From Nitrososphaerota archaeon (GTDB lineage: Archaea > Thermoproteota > Nitrososphaeria > Nitrososphaerales > Nitrosopumilaceae): a stretch of DNA of 64,000 bases. The stretch spans positions 62,001-126,000 of the forward strand of contig JAGWHQ010000002.1 in assembly GCA_028866655.1 (NCBI GenBank), in the 5' to 3' direction. The notes beneath the pieces were generated by a model, which worked only from the letters and a program-made list of their open reading frames with translations, searched no databases and had not been told where the DNA came from. Shown here piece by piece: positions 1 to 9,662 of this stretch. A program made the translations under genes and the position numbers. The stretch's first letter is position 1. Each line of letters opens with the position of its first letter.

Positions 1-1
1 T

Positions 2-352
2 CTGTGGACTGGAATTTTTTGTCAAGCATATGATTGCCCAGACTGGGAAAACCCAGTGAAATCTATATTGGAAAATACACTAGATTCAGTTGATTACATG
101 GTTGATAAATCAAAGAGTTCATGCATGGCTTTGTATGAAAAAGACTCTATCTTGGGACTTTATTGTCTTGGCACTGTTCCATCTAAGAGGCACCATGGTA
201 CTGCCACCTCGTTGATTGATTTTGCGTCATATCATGCCGTTTCCAAAAACTTGACTTTGATTTTGGAAACATATGGGAAAGACAATCTTTTAGGGTTTTA
301 TTCAAAATTAGGGTTTGTGAAAGTCTATTACAAAAAAGTTTACACTATTTGA
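2..352 (+). CDS. GNAT-family N-acetyltransferase, 5'-truncated by window edge
   Basis: The frame is open to the left edge; codons before the first in-frame GTG (position 56) still read as protein (LWTGIFCQAYDCPDW), so the true start lies outside the window. The visible part has the end of a GNAT fold: a beta strand (SILGLYCLG), a degenerate acetyl-CoA loop (SKRHHGTATSLI) where R/Q-x-x-G-x-G/A is usual, and the C-terminal GFYSKLGFVK block typical of the family. Substrate unknown. It converges on the deoxyhypusine synthase gene, overlapping its stop by 8 bp. Confidence 0.75.
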   Translation: MWTGIFCQAYDCPDWENPVKSILENTLDSVDYMVDKSKSSCMALYEKDSILGLYCLGTVPSKRHHGTATSLIDFASYHAVSKNLTLILETYGKDNLLGFYSKLGFVKVYYKKVYTI

Positions 353-1283
353 GTTTGGCAAGTAGTGCCAAATAGAGAAATGGTAGAATTGTTGTGGCCT
401 CTGCATGAATTGTAGTCTGCTTGGCATTCTTTGTAACTTTGCCCCATGATATTGCTTCTCTGACAAGTGCTCCGCTCAAACTTCCATCAAACTCCTGAGC
501 TGTTGTGATGTACACTGCATAATCTAGTCCCTCACGGTACTGGTTCCACCACAAGGTGTGGTGTTTTGATATTCCTCCACCTATCATCAATGCACCTGAT
601 TTTTTTGCCTTGAAGATTAATCCTGATAATAAATCTGCGTCTGCTATGACATTTAATCTAAAATCATTATGGCCTTGTGAAAACATCCAGATTTGGCTTC
701 CCACTGCGCCGTCCATTATTCCTGGAACAATTACTGGGATGTTGTTCTTGTTTGCCCAGTAGAGAAACGAATCTTCACCAAGATTCTCGCCAATCAATTT
801 TGTTACATCATAAGTTGACATTTCTTTTTTACCTTCACTGTATGCCTTTTGTAGAAAACTTTGCATTTTTTCCTCAATTAATGGTCCATAGCTTTTCAAT
901 GGGACCAAAACATTTCCTAATCGGTGAATCTCTTTTTCTAAAAGTTCACTATCATCCATGGTAAACGATCCTTCTAAATAATTAGAATAATGTCTTGCAA
1001 TGTCGTGATCTAAAGCGCCACATGTGGTTATCACCACATCACACATCTTGTTTTTTATCATGTCAGTTATCACACCTCTAAGTCCAGTTGAAACAACTGC
1101 ACCAACAAATGACATGAACTTTAGACATTCCTTGTCTTTTATCATGTCAGTCATAATGTTGAGGCCGTCAACAAGATTTTTTGATTCAAAGCCGCCTGAC
1201 TTTGACATTTGATCAAATATTGAATCAATGGTATCATCTTTTTTGATGTGAATATCCTTGACTGGTTTGCCAGGCTCTACCAT
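345..1283 (-). CDS. dys: Deoxyhypusine synthase
   Basis: Makes the aminobutyl modification of the eIF5A/aIF5A lysine, the first step to hypusine. About 312 aa, normal for the family. The C-terminal half carries the family blocks GGGISKHH (with the lysine that forms the enzyme-substrate imine) and TAQEFDGSLSGA followed by SWGK. ATG at 1283 was chosen over an upstream TTG because a box A (TTTATAG, about 1305-1313) is centred 27 nt before it, giving a leaderless mRNA. It is divergent from ino1. A second, more distant DHS-family gene lies at 24.1 kb, so this copy is the better candidate for true aIF5A modification. Confidence 0.9.
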   Translation of the reverse strand: MVEPGKPVKDIHIKKDDTIDSIFDQMSKSGGFESKNLVDGLNIMTDMIKDKECLKFMSFVGAVVSTGLRGVITDMIKNKMCDVVITTCGALDHDIARHYSNYLEGSFTMDDSELLEKEIHRLGNVLVPLKSYGPLIEEKMQSFLQKAYSEGKKEMSTYDVTKLIGENLGEDSFLYWANKNNIPVIVPGIMDGAVGSQIWMFSQGHNDFRLNVIADADLLSGLIFKAKKSGALMIGGGISKHHTLWWNQYREGLDYAVYITTAQEFDGSLSGALVREAISWGKVTKNAKQTTIHAEATTILPFLYLALLAKLK

Positions 1284-1304
1284 GAAACCCAAATCGGCTC
1301 TGGG

Positions 1305-1346
1305 CTATAAAATCCTCTGTTCCCGATCACAAGTAATTAATATAAT
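1305..1346. promoter_or_regulatory. Divergent promoter region, dys / ino1
   Basis: The gap between the two divergent starts holds two back-to-back box A elements. The minus-strand TTTATAG at about 1305-1313 serves dys (ATG 1283). The plus-strand TTAATATAAT at about 1337-1346 serves ino1 (TTG 1370). Each is centred 27-28 nt from its start codon. Confidence 0.6.
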
Positions 1347-1369
1347 GGATTATTTGGTAGCTATCTAAG

Positions 1370-2437
1370 TTGGGTAAGAAAATAAAAATTGCAATTGCTG
1401 GTGTTGGCAACTGTGCTTCTGCAATTATTCAAGGCGGAAAATACTATACTGAAAATACTCATGATACTATAGGTCTGACCGATTTTAACATTGGAGGATA
1501 TGTACCAGGCGACATTGAAGTGGTTGCTGCATTTGATGTTGCAGATACCAAAGTGGGAAAAGATGTCTCAGAAGCAATCTATGCTAGACCAAACAATACC
1601 ATTACTATAGCTGAGGTACCTCACATGGGTGTAACCGTGCAAAAAGGTCCTACCTTGGATGGAATAGGTAGGCATTTGAGCCGAGTCGTAACCGTTTCTC
1701 AGGAACCAGATGTTAACGTCAAAAAGGTTCTCCAAGATACTGGTGCTGAGATGCTTGTAAATTATCTACCTGTGGGAAGTACTAATGCAGTAAAACACTA
1801 TGCAAGTCAAGCCCTTGAGGCAGGAATAGGATTTCTTAATGCAATTCCTGTGTTCATAGCATCAGAACCAAAATGGCAACAGGCCTTTGCTGACAAAAAA
1901 ATTCCTCTTGCAGGCGATGATGTAATGAGTCAGCTTGGAGCTACAGTTGTTCACAAGACTCTTGTGAAACTCTTTGTAGATAGAGGTGTACAGATTGATG
2001 GAACATATCAGCTAAACATTGGTGGTGACATGGACTTTTTCAACATGCTTGATGAAGAAAGACTAGAAGACAAGAGAATAAGCAAGACAAGTGCAGTCAA
2101 GGCAATGGCAGACTATGACATTCCAATGAGGATTGGTCCTAGTGATTATGTTGACTTTATTGATAATGAGAAGATCTGTTACATTAACTTGGAAGGAAAA
2201 TATTTTGGAAAGATCCCAGTCAAGGTAGATCTAAAACTAAAAGTAATTGATGCATACAATAGTGCAGGAATTATGATCGATGCAATTAGGGGATTAAAGA
2301 TTGCACTTGATAGAAAACTGTATGGACCGATGACAAGCATCTCATCTTATTGCTTCAAACATCCTCCTATTCAGATGCCATACAATGAGGCAAAGAAGGC
2401 ATTTGGAGAGTTTGTGGAAGGCAAGCGCGATAGCTAA
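1370..2437 (+). CDS. ino1: myo-Inositol-1-phosphate synthase
   Basis: Converts glucose-6-phosphate to L-myo-inositol-1-phosphate with NAD as internal redox cofactor. The N-terminus IAIAGVGNCASAIIQGG is the NAD-binding Rossmann motif of the archaeal/actinobacterial short form; 355 aa fits that form. Conserved blocks include NYLPVGSTNA, GDDVMSQLGAT and LNIGGDMDFFNM. The start is TTG, supported by a box A 28 nt upstream. In archaea the product feeds archaetidylinositol-phosphate synthesis; a candidate AIP synthase is at 25573-26145. Confidence 0.93.
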   Translation: MGKKIKIAIAGVGNCASAIIQGGKYYTENTHDTIGLTDFNIGGYVPGDIEVVAAFDVADTKVGKDVSEAIYARPNNTITIAEVPHMGVTVQKGPTLDGIGRHLSRVVTVSQEPDVNVKKVLQDTGAEMLVNYLPVGSTNAVKHYASQALEAGIGFLNAIPVFIASEPKWQQAFADKKIPLAGDDVMSQLGATVVHKTLVKLFVDRGVQIDGTYQLNIGGDMDFFNMLDEERLEDKRISKTSAVKAMADYDIPMRIGPSDYVDFIDNEKICYINLEGKYFGKIPVKVDLKLKVIDAYNSAGIMIDAIRGLKIALDRKLYGPMTSISSYCFKHPPIQMPYNEAKKAFGEFVEGKRDS

Positions 2438-2520
2438 GATCTCACATTATAATTTTTATTCAGCAGCTCAAGGAAACTTGTCAATAATCGGTTATCTCGG
2501 TTCAGACATTATCGGATACA

Positions 2521-5500
2521 TTGGTTCACATACGTAAACTGGAGATATTTGGGTTCAAGTCGTTTGGATACAAAAACACGATAGTGAATTTTGAGCAAGG
2601 ATTGGTTGCAATCTCTGGTGCAAATGGATCTGGGAAGAGTAACATACTTGATGCTATCTCATTTTCTCTTGGAGAGAATTCTCCTAAGGTGATGAGAGTG
2701 GACAAACTTCGTTCCCTGTTACATGATGTTGATAATGCAAAACATGGTGCCAAGATTGCACGTGTAAGTTGTCATTTTGACAACTCTGATAGAAAGATTC
2801 CAGTAGATTCCAATACTGTTACTATAACTCGAGAAATGGATGAGAACGGCGAGAATATTTACTATTTAAACCAAAAAAAGGTGCTCCGAAACCATATTTT
2901 GGACATATTGGAGGTAGCCAATTGTGGCATTCACAAACTCAACATTGTTCAACAGGGAACTATCACTAGAATATCTGAATTTAATGCAGAAGAGAGACGA
3001 AAGATAATTGAGGATATAATTGGTCTAGCATATTTTGACGAAAAAAAGGTTGAATCACTAAAACAACTTGATGAAGCAGACAGGAGACTAGAGATTGCAC
3101 TTGCTAGAATGGATGAAATAAAAAAACGCATTGACGAACTTGAGCTTGAAAGAAATAATCAACTCAGATTTGATATTTTGGATAGGGAAATAAAACGATT
3201 TTACGCAATCCAGTCTTCTAACAAACTACGAGATATAGAATCTAACAAGATATCAAAAGAGCGAAACCTAAATGCGATCCAGTCTGAAGCCAAAAAATTT
3301 GATGAACAACGTGGCCAACTCCGAGATGAAATTAAAAAACTTGAAGAAGAAAAACAAAAGTTCATGGACGAAGTAAATGTGTACAACCAGACAAAAGCTA
3401 CTATTGATTCTGAACTTGCAAGTGCAATGCACCAGTTCGAGTCTGCAAACAGCAAAATTGCAACAAATACCAGACGGCTATCACAAATAGATCTACGACT
3501 TCCAGAAATTCAATCCGAACTTGCAGCATTAGGCGAGAGGCGCTCATTACTAGAAAATCAAATCACAGAACTGAAAAATTCTATTAACATGATTAATGAA
3601 ACAAGAAAGACTGCAAATGCAGAACTTGCATCTGTTGATTCAGAAATAAGTCAAGTGTTAAGACAACAATCTCAGATTGCTACAAACAAACTGCGTGTTG
3701 ATGAAACTGTGCGAAAACTTACAGACCAGCTAAATGAAACAAAACTTTCATTGTCAAAGTTTGAACAAGAACGTGCTGACATTCAAAATAAGATTGAACA
3801 AAACTCATTGAGAGTAAAATCAATACTTGATGAAAAAGAAAACCTGTTGAGTCTTGAGAGAAAACTCAGACATGTAAGATCTGGGCATGAATCTGTGATT
3901 ACTGACCTAAAATCAAGACTTGGAAATCTTCGTGAGAGACGCATCAAGATAGAAAAAGACATTGAAGAAACTACGATAATTTTTGAAAAGGCAAGCAAAG
4001 CTGCTGCACAATATGAAGCAAAAATAAAAGTAGTCAAAGAAGTAATGCATGAAGACTATTCTATTGCAAAACTCAAAGAAGACTCTAAGAGACTTGGAAT
4101 CCAAGGTCTTGTATTTGAAATCTTAACTTGGGACAAACAATATGAACGACCACTGCTTGCAGCTGGTTCGGATTGGCTCAAGGGATTGGTTGTAAATGAC
4201 TTTGCAACATTACTTGGACTTGCTGAATTTGCACAAGAGAAAAAATTACCAAAGATAAGGATAATCCCACTAGATGCAATATCAAACTCTAAGATATCTA
4301 TCAATAAGGAAGATGGTATCCTTGGAGTCTTGTCTGAATTTGTCAAGTGTGACGAAAAATTTGAATCACTAAAGAACTTTATTTTCGGAAATATTGTTTT
4401 GGTTGATTCAAAGAACAAGGCATACGAGTTGTCTAAAAAAGGCTACAAGGCAGTAACACTTGACGGACAGTTCTTTGAAGCAGATGCTAATGCTGTAATA
4501 GTTGATGTTAACTCTAAGGTATCTCATTTGACCAAAATCATTTTACTGAGTACGTCAGTAGATGGATTGGTACAATCACTTGAACTTTTGCGAAGGTTTA
4601 TCCAAAACAAAAAAGGTCAACTAAAAAAACTTGATAGGATAACTGACAGCCTTGAAAATAGATACAATTCATCTGAAACTGGTTTTGCAAACGTCGGGCT
4701 TGGTCTTGCAGACATCAAGGCCAAACTAAAGAACTTGAGCATGTCAGAAGATCAACTAACATCAAGAATTTCACAATTGAGGAAAAGAGAAGAAAGCATT
4801 TTGGTCAACATGTCAAAACTACAATCCTACGAGTCATCTTTGGATGAACGTATCTCGCTTACAAGGGAGAATTATGCTGATGAAGGTCAAACAAGGATAG
4901 CAAGCTTGCTATCATCATTAAATGAAAAGCGTGCTAGTCTGCTTGGCTCACACAGTACCATATCGACCCAATTTAGGGAATTGACCGGAAACCTAACTAA
5001 CTTGAGCAACGAAGAAAACTCGTTCAAGGCTAATGTCCGACTTTTATCGCAAGAACAATCCTCGATAAACCATGAAAAATATGACATTGAGGTCCAGTCA
5101 AGGGCTCTTGAAAAAGAAAAAGAGAGTGCAGAAGCGCTACTTGTAACACTAAGAGAGAAAGAACAGCAACTAATCTCAACTTCTGGAACCTCGGTATCTA
5201 CACTAAAAGAATATGATTCCAAGCTAAAGGGCTTGTATGAATCTGAAAGGACACTAAGTAAAGAAGTAAACAGTCTTGAAAGACAGTCTGATTCCATAGC
5301 AAGAGATGTTAGAGATTTGGTTGAAAACGAAGAAAGAATTCGTAAAACCTTACATTCGTATGGGTATGACATACTTTTAGAATCATTTGATGTTGACCGC
5401 ATTCTTGTAGAGTTGGAGTCTGAAAAACGAAATCTATCTGGTTCACTAAATACTAGGGCTCCTGAGGCATACCTTGAGATATCAAATGGATATCGGTCCA

Positions 5501-6045
5501 TGTCGTCACGAAAGAATGAACTTGAAGAAGAAAGAAACTCTATTGTAAAATTCATTGAAGAGATTGACAAAGGCAAACGCCAGACCTTTTTGGAATCATA
5601 TGATAAAGTAGACAAGGACATTCGTGAAATATTTAGCAAGATGACTGGAGGAAATGCATGGCTTGAAATTCAAAACGAGGACAACATATTTTCATCTGGA
5701 ATATCGTATCTTGTACAATTTCCAAACAAACCGAAAAGAGAATCGACATCAATCAGTGGTGGAGAAAAGACACTTGCAGCAATTACATTTTTGCTAGCAC
5801 TTCAAAAACTAAAACCATCTCCATTTTATTTGCTTGATGAAGTTGATGCACATCTTGATGCATTAAACACTGAAAGACTCTCTACTATACTTGAAGACAG
5901 GGCAAAAGGAGGTCAGATGATAATGGTATCATTAAAAGACTCGGTAGTGAAAAAAGCAACTTTGATCTATGGAGTTTTCCCAAGAAATGGTGTATCGCAT
6001 GTTGTGTCACATAGAATTTCTAATGTGGCAGAAGTTGCAAACTAG
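2521..6045 (+). CDS. smc: Chromosome segregation protein SMC
   Basis: 1174 aa, full length for SMC. The N-terminal ATPase half has Walker A GANGSGKS at residues 33-40. It is followed by a long coiled coil, a flexible hinge at roughly 510-660 (LGIQGLVFEIL through the glycine-rich region), and a second coiled coil. The C-terminal head carries the ABC signature SISGGEKTLAAI near 1077 and Walker B FYLLDEVDAHLDA near 1103. It organises and segregates chromosomes. Start is TTG at MVHIRKLEIFGFKSFG, the normal SMC N-terminus. No scpA/scpB partner is in the window. The 3' end overlaps the convergent oppF gene by 4 bp. Confidence 0.96.
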   Translation: MVHIRKLEIFGFKSFGYKNTIVNFEQGLVAISGANGSGKSNILDAISFSLGENSPKVMRVDKLRSLLHDVDNAKHGAKIARVSCHFDNSDRKIPVDSNTVTITREMDENGENIYYLNQKKVLRNHILDILEVANCGIHKLNIVQQGTITRISEFNAEERRKIIEDIIGLAYFDEKKVESLKQLDEADRRLEIALARMDEIKKRIDELELERNNQLRFDILDREIKRFYAIQSSNKLRDIESNKISKERNLNAIQSEAKKFDEQRGQLRDEIKKLEEEKQKFMDEVNVYNQTKATIDSELASAMHQFESANSKIATNTRRLSQIDLRLPEIQSELAALGERRSLLENQITELKNSINMINETRKTANAELASVDSEISQVLRQQSQIATNKLRVDETVRKLTDQLNETKLSLSKFEQERADIQNKIEQNSLRVKSILDEKENLLSLERKLRHVRSGHESVITDLKSRLGNLRERRIKIEKDIEETTIIFEKASKAAAQYEAKIKVVKEVMHEDYSIAKLKEDSKRLGIQGLVFEILTWDKQYERPLLAAGSDWLKGLVVNDFATLLGLAEFAQEKKLPKIRIIPLDAISNSKISINKEDGILGVLSEFVKCDEKFESLKNFIFGNIVLVDSKNKAYELSKKGYKAVTLDGQFFEADANAVIVDVNSKVSHLTKIILLSTSVDGLVQSLELLRRFIQNKKGQLKKLDRITDSLENRYNSSETGFANVGLGLADIKAKLKNLSMSEDQLTSRISQLRKREESILVNMSKLQSYESSLDERISLTRENYADEGQTRIASLLSSLNEKRASLLGSHSTISTQFRELTGNLTNLSNEENSFKANVRLLSQEQSSINHEKYDIEVQSRALEKEKESAEALLVTLREKEQQLISTSGTSVSTLKEYDSKLKGLYESERTLSKEVNSLERQSDSIARDVRDLVENEERIRKTLHSYGYDILLESFDVDRILVELESEKRNLSGSLNTRAPEAYLEISNGYRSMSSRKNELEEERNSIVKFIEEIDKGKRQTFLESYDKVDKDIREIFSKMTGGNAWLEIQNEDNIFSSGISYLVQFPNKPKRESTSISGGEKTLAAITFLLALQKLKPSPFYLLDEVDAHLDALNTERLSTILEDRAKGGQMIMVSLKDSVVKKATLIYGVFPRNGVSHVVSHRISNVAEVAN

Positions 6046-7007
6046 TTTATCTTGACAAAACATGCAACTTGTCTTGTATCTGAAATTTTCTCAAGTGTAG
6101 GTTCTTGTTTGCATTTTTCTATTGCATAAGGACACTTTGCCATAAATCTGCAGCCTTGATACGTAACGAGACCTGAAGATTCGTTGATACGTATCTTTCT
6201 ATCAATGTGTAAATTATTTGGATCTGGGTCTGCAATAGAATCTAAGAGTGCTTGAGTGTATGGGTGGTGCGGTGTGGATAGAACTTCATTGATTGGTCCT
6301 GTCTCAACAATTTTTCCAAGGTATAAAATTGCAATTCTATGACCAATGTAGCTTGCAGTGGACAAGTCATGTGTTATGTAAAGAAAAGAAATACCATATT
6401 TTTCTTGCAATTCTTTTATGAGTTCTAATATTCCAATTCTTACTGATACATCAAGCATGGACACAGGTTCATCTGCTATGACAAGTTTTGGATTTGTGAC
6501 AATGGCACGAGCGATAGCAACTCTTTGTCGTTGTCCTCCTGATAACATGTGTGGATATTTTGATGCAATGTCTTCAACTGGTTCTAGTTTTACTTGACTG
6601 AGTGCTTGTAATGCAATGCGATTTCTTTCTTCATTGTTTCCGATATTGTGAATTTCAAGTGACTCTTTTACTATGTCCAAAATAGTCATTCTGGGATTGA
6701 TTGATGCGTACGGGTCTTGGTGAACCATTTGGCAACCAAGTCTTATCTTTTTGAGGCTATCTGCATGATTTGTTATTTCTTGTCCAGAAAACGTGATGGT
6801 ACCAGAATCTTGCTCTAACGCTCCCAATATGATGCGTGCAATGGTAGTCTTGCCTGACCCTGATTCACCTGCAAGTACAAATGTCTCGGACTTTTTAATT
6901 GAAAATGAAACTCCGTCTGCTACTCGAATAGTCTCTTTGTCATTTCCAGTAAATCCCTTTTTGACAAAGTATTTCTTCAAATCCTTGACTGAAAGGATCT
7001 CTTCCAT
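6042..7007 (-). CDS. oppF: Oligopeptide/dipeptide ABC transporter ATP-binding protein (OppF/DppF type)
   Basis: Cytoplasmic ATPase of a peptide/nickel-type ABC importer. Walker A AGESGSGKTT, signature LSGGQRQRVAIARA, Walker B LVIADEPVSMLDV. The C-terminal oligo_HPY region has the four-cysteine pattern (CRFMAKCPYAIEKC, later AC). ATG at 7007 (MEEILSVKDLKKYF) was chosen: a box A, ATATATTTG, at 7029-7037 lies 26 nt upstream and would cover a more distal TTG. The partner ATPase is at 8072-9019. No permease or binding-protein gene is in the window. Confidence 0.88.
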   Translation of the reverse strand: MEEILSVKDLKKYFVKKGFTGNDKETIRVADGVSFSIKKSETFVLAGESGSGKTTIARIILGALEQDSGTITFSGQEITNHADSLKKIRLGCQMVHQDPYASINPRMTILDIVKESLEIHNIGNNEERNRIALQALSQVKLEPVEDIASKYPHMLSGGQRQRVAIARAIVTNPKLVIADEPVSMLDVSVRIGILELIKELQEKYGISFLYITHDLSTASYIGHRIAILYLGKIVETGPINEVLSTPHHPYTQALLDSIADPDPNNLHIDRKIRINESSGLVTYQGCRFMAKCPYAIEKCKQEPTLEKISDTRQVACFVKIN

Positions 7008-7101
7008 TACTTTTTGATGTGATCGCAAATATATCAAGCGATCAATGGGTCAAAAACTGATCATCGCAAAGTTTTAAAAGGCTAAGATATGAGGGAAATT
7101 C

Positions 7102-8031
7102 GTGAAGTCTCAGTTACTCGCATTTGTAATGATTACAGGTCTTTTGTTAAGTGCAGGTTCGGTCTTTCTAAATCACGTAGTTTTTGCAGATGATCCTTGG
7201 TCAGATATTGCTGCCAGACAACAAGCAGCAGAACAAAAGGCCATGGCAACATACATGAGCTACTACCAGTTTGCAGACTTGGATCAATCCAAGAGAAACT
7301 GGTCTGGTCTTACTAGTGTAACAACTGATGAAACCAGCAGAGGTAGAAACATTGATGCACAATCACAAGTTTCAATGCAAAACGCAATTTCACAATTTGA
7401 CAATATGCATGTTAGACAATTATCAGCAATCGCATCAGACGGATATGCTGGATTAAACAGCACTTCAACTGATACAGAAGGTAGAGATAGAAATGCTATG
7501 ATTGGTGCAGCAACATCAACTTCACTTGCACAAGCCCAAAATATTATCGACCAATTAATCAAGATTAGACAAAACTATGCAAACTTCCAAGCAGGTCCAA
7601 CAACTGACTCTGTTGCAACTTATGATAGACAAACTCAAATTGAACAAAATATGAATGACAGTGAAACTGAAGCGGCATCACTAGTTAGCCAACTTGCACA
7701 AACTGACAAAGTATACATTGACTTGAGCCAATATGTAGACCCAAGCCAGTTTACTTACAAACCAAACTCTGTAACAAATGAACAAGGTGGCGGTAGTGTC
7801 AACTTGACTCCAGAGCAATCCTATGCATTAACCAAGGCAGTAATGATATTCGACCAAATTCATGACAAACATCTTGCATTGCTTCAATCAAACTATTATG
7901 GTTTGAACAGTGTAACAACTGATGAAACCAATCACGATGATAGAAATACTCTAATTGCACAAGCAAAACAAACCTCAATGGATAATGCACTTAGAGTGTA
8001 CAACTCATACTATAACGGCACAGGTCAGTAA
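7102..8031 (+). CDS. Secreted repeat protein of unknown function
   Basis: 309 aa with a signal peptide (hydrophobic stretch about residues 5-27, likely cleavage after VVFA at 29) and no other membrane segment. Three copies of a motif GLxSxxTDxxxxxRN occur at residues 69-83, 117-131 and 267-282, each followed by an Ala/Gln-rich helix (SMQNAISQFD and SMDNALRVYN are the closest pair). The rest is Gln/Asn/Ser/Thr-rich and helical. GTG start with box A TTTTAAAA at 7072-7079, 26 nt upstream. It lies, in opposite orientation, between the two peptide-ABC ATPases. Function not recognised; a periplasmic or cell-surface role is inferred from the signal peptide only. Confidence 0.8.
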   Translation: MKSQLLAFVMITGLLLSAGSVFLNHVVFADDPWSDIAARQQAAEQKAMATYMSYYQFADLDQSKRNWSGLTSVTTDETSRGRNIDAQSQVSMQNAISQFDNMHVRQLSAIASDGYAGLNSTSTDTEGRDRNAMIGAATSTSLAQAQNIIDQLIKIRQNYANFQAGPTTDSVATYDRQTQIEQNMNDSETEAASLVSQLAQTDKVYIDLSQYVDPSQFTYKPNSVTNEQGGGSVNLTPEQSYALTKAVMIFDQIHDKHLALLQSNYYGLNSVTTDETNHDDRNTLIAQAKQTSMDNALRVYNSYYNGTGQ

Positions 8032-8071
8032 AAATACCGTAAAATCTCTTTATCTGAAATTTTCTAGTAGA

Positions 8072-9019
8072 TTATTGTTCGTGTAGCCAACACATTACAA
8101 AACCTGATGCGGTCTTGATTTTAGGCGGTTCTTTTTTGCATTTTTCCATAGCTTGCGGACATCTATCATAAAACCTGCATCCACTTGGAGGGTTTACAAG
8201 GCTGGGTGGATTGCCTTTCAAAGGTATGATTTTCTTTGTTTCACCTAGTTTTGGTATGGATTCTAACAAGGCAATCGTGTAAGGGTGCTTTGGATTTTTG
8301 TAAATGTCTTGCATGTTGCCAAACTCTACAATTTGACCAGCATACATGATCCCAATTTTTTCGGCAATCTCTGAAATTATGCCCAAATCATGAGATATCA
8401 ACATGATTGACAATCCATCTTTTTTGAGTTTTTTCAATAAAATCATTATCTGAGCCTGGACCAAGACATCTAGTGCAGTGGTGGGCTCGTCTGCAATCAC
8501 CATTTTGGGTTTTAAAACAAGCGCCATGGCAATGATTACTCTTTGTTTCATTCCTCCACTGATCTCATGTGGATACTTGTCCAAGATAGAATGTGTCAGC
8601 CCTACAGACAAAATCGCAGATTCAATTGTTTGCTTGTAATCTCCTTCGAAATTATGTTTTCTTAGAATTTCTTCAAACTGTTTCTTGATTGTAAAAACTG
8701 GATCTAGTGAATTCATTGCCCCTTGGAAAACCATTGATATCTGCTTCCATCGAATATTTTTTGTAAATTCAGGCTCTGACATTGACAGTATGGATTTGTC
8801 TCCTAAAAGAATCTCGCCTGACACACTGGCATTTTCCTGAAGGGTTTTCATGATTGCAAGACCAAGTGTACTCTTACCACAACCGCTCTCTCCTGCTATC
8901 CCGATTGACTCATTCTCCTTGTATGAAAATGATATATGATCCACTGCATGTACTTTCTTTTTTTGGCTTTGGTACTGGACCACTAGATCATTTACAGATA
9001 GGGCAACCATGATTGTCAT
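8072..9019 (-). CDS. oppD: Oligopeptide/dipeptide ABC transporter ATP-binding protein (OppD/DppD type)
   Basis: Partner ATPase of the OppF-type protein. Walker A AGESGCGKST, signature ISGGMKQRVIIAMAL, Walker B MVIADEPTTALDV, and the C-terminal four-Cys segment (CRFYDRCPQAMEKC, then CW) found in Opp/Dpp ATPases. 315 aa is standard. Two in-frame ATGs (9019, 9010) are possible; the second gives MVALSVNDLVVQY. The gene converges with the secreted repeat protein gene, which separates it from oppF although both ATPases face the same way. Confidence 0.88.
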   Translation of the reverse strand: MTIMVALSVNDLVVQYQSQKKKVHAVDHISFSYKENESIGIAGESGCGKSTLGLAIMKTLQENASVSGEILLGDKSILSMSEPEFTKNIRWKQISMVFQGAMNSLDPVFTIKKQFEEILRKHNFEGDYKQTIESAILSVGLTHSILDKYPHEISGGMKQRVIIAMALVLKPKMVIADEPTTALDVLVQAQIMILLKKLKKDGLSIMLISHDLGIISEIAEKIGIMYAGQIVEFGNMQDIYKNPKHPYTIALLESIPKLGETKKIIPLKGNPPSLVNPPSGCRFYDRCPQAMEKCKKEPPKIKTASGFVMCWLHEQ

Positions 9020-9142
9020 ATGAAACAGTAGTACATTTGAGTTTTGAACTGCGATCTGGTTTGATCCAACTATTGCGTTAAACGATGATGTTAATTTCGC
9101 ATGGTTTATCTTCTAGTTTTTGCAAGCAAAAAACCGATTTCC

Positions 9143-9652
9143 TTGAGGACGCCAATATGCAGTTTTGATGCGATGAATGGTATACTGTGTCCTCAATGCG
9201 AATCAAAACTAGACAGAGGCACTCTGACCAAGGCAGATGTTGATGCATCAATAAAACTTGTAAAACTTTCCCAAAAAATACCTCTCATAGACAAGTTTAC
9301 GCTAATCTCATGTAGGGAATCTCATGGGAATTATGTTCTGTATCTTAGCAGCCAAGATATAATGACAATTAGGCAGAGCAGGGAGCTTTACAGGATACTC
9401 CAAGGAGAATTTGATGGAAAGATTTGGTTAATTCACCAAGATTCTGATGACAAGAAACTCATTGAAGACATATTTTTCCCAATCAAAATACTTGGCATAA
9501 ATCAGGTTTGGGCTCCTGGCGGCCTACAAAAAACCAAGGTCATTGTATCGGGAAAAAAGACACCGCGTTTTCCAATAGATGTTGACAAGATAATTGCAAT
9601 AGTGCACGATCTTCGAAAGATAGAACTAGTAGTGGAATTTGAAAGAAAGTAA
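9143..9652 (+). CDS. KH-domain, NusA-like archaeal RNA-binding protein
   Basis: About 169 aa. The N-terminus RTPICSFDAMNGILCPQCESKL contains a CxxC pair typical of archaeal proteins annotated as NusA-like or transcription elongation KH proteins. The C-terminal part (KILGINQVWAPGG, then KVIVSGKK) looks like KH-type repeats. TTG at 9143 is preferred because it keeps the PICSFDA block at the N-terminus; ATG 9173 (MNGILCPQC) and an upstream ATG 9101 are alternatives. It lies 10 bp upstream of the AspRS gene, so they are probably co-transcribed. Family assignment is from memory of motifs. Confidence 0.65.
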   Translation: MRTPICSFDAMNGILCPQCESKLDRGTLTKADVDASIKLVKLSQKIPLIDKFTLISCRESHGNYVLYLSSQDIMTIRQSRELYRILQGEFDGKIWLIHQDSDDKKLIEDIFFPIKILGINQVWAPGGLQKTKVIVSGKKTPRFPIDVDKIIAIVHDLRKIELVVEFERK

Positions 9653-9662
9653 GGATGATTTG

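Noticed and set aside
354-372. Perfect TTTGGCA-AGTAG-TGCCAAA inverted repeat as an operator.
   Set aside because: It lies inside the 3' end of the deoxyhypusine synthase coding sequence at a convergent gene end; at most a terminator hairpin.
4887-5639. A 250-codon open frame antisense to smc.
   Set aside because: Ser-rich composition typical of the mirror of a Glu/Lys/Leu coiled-coil gene; no promoter or family motif.
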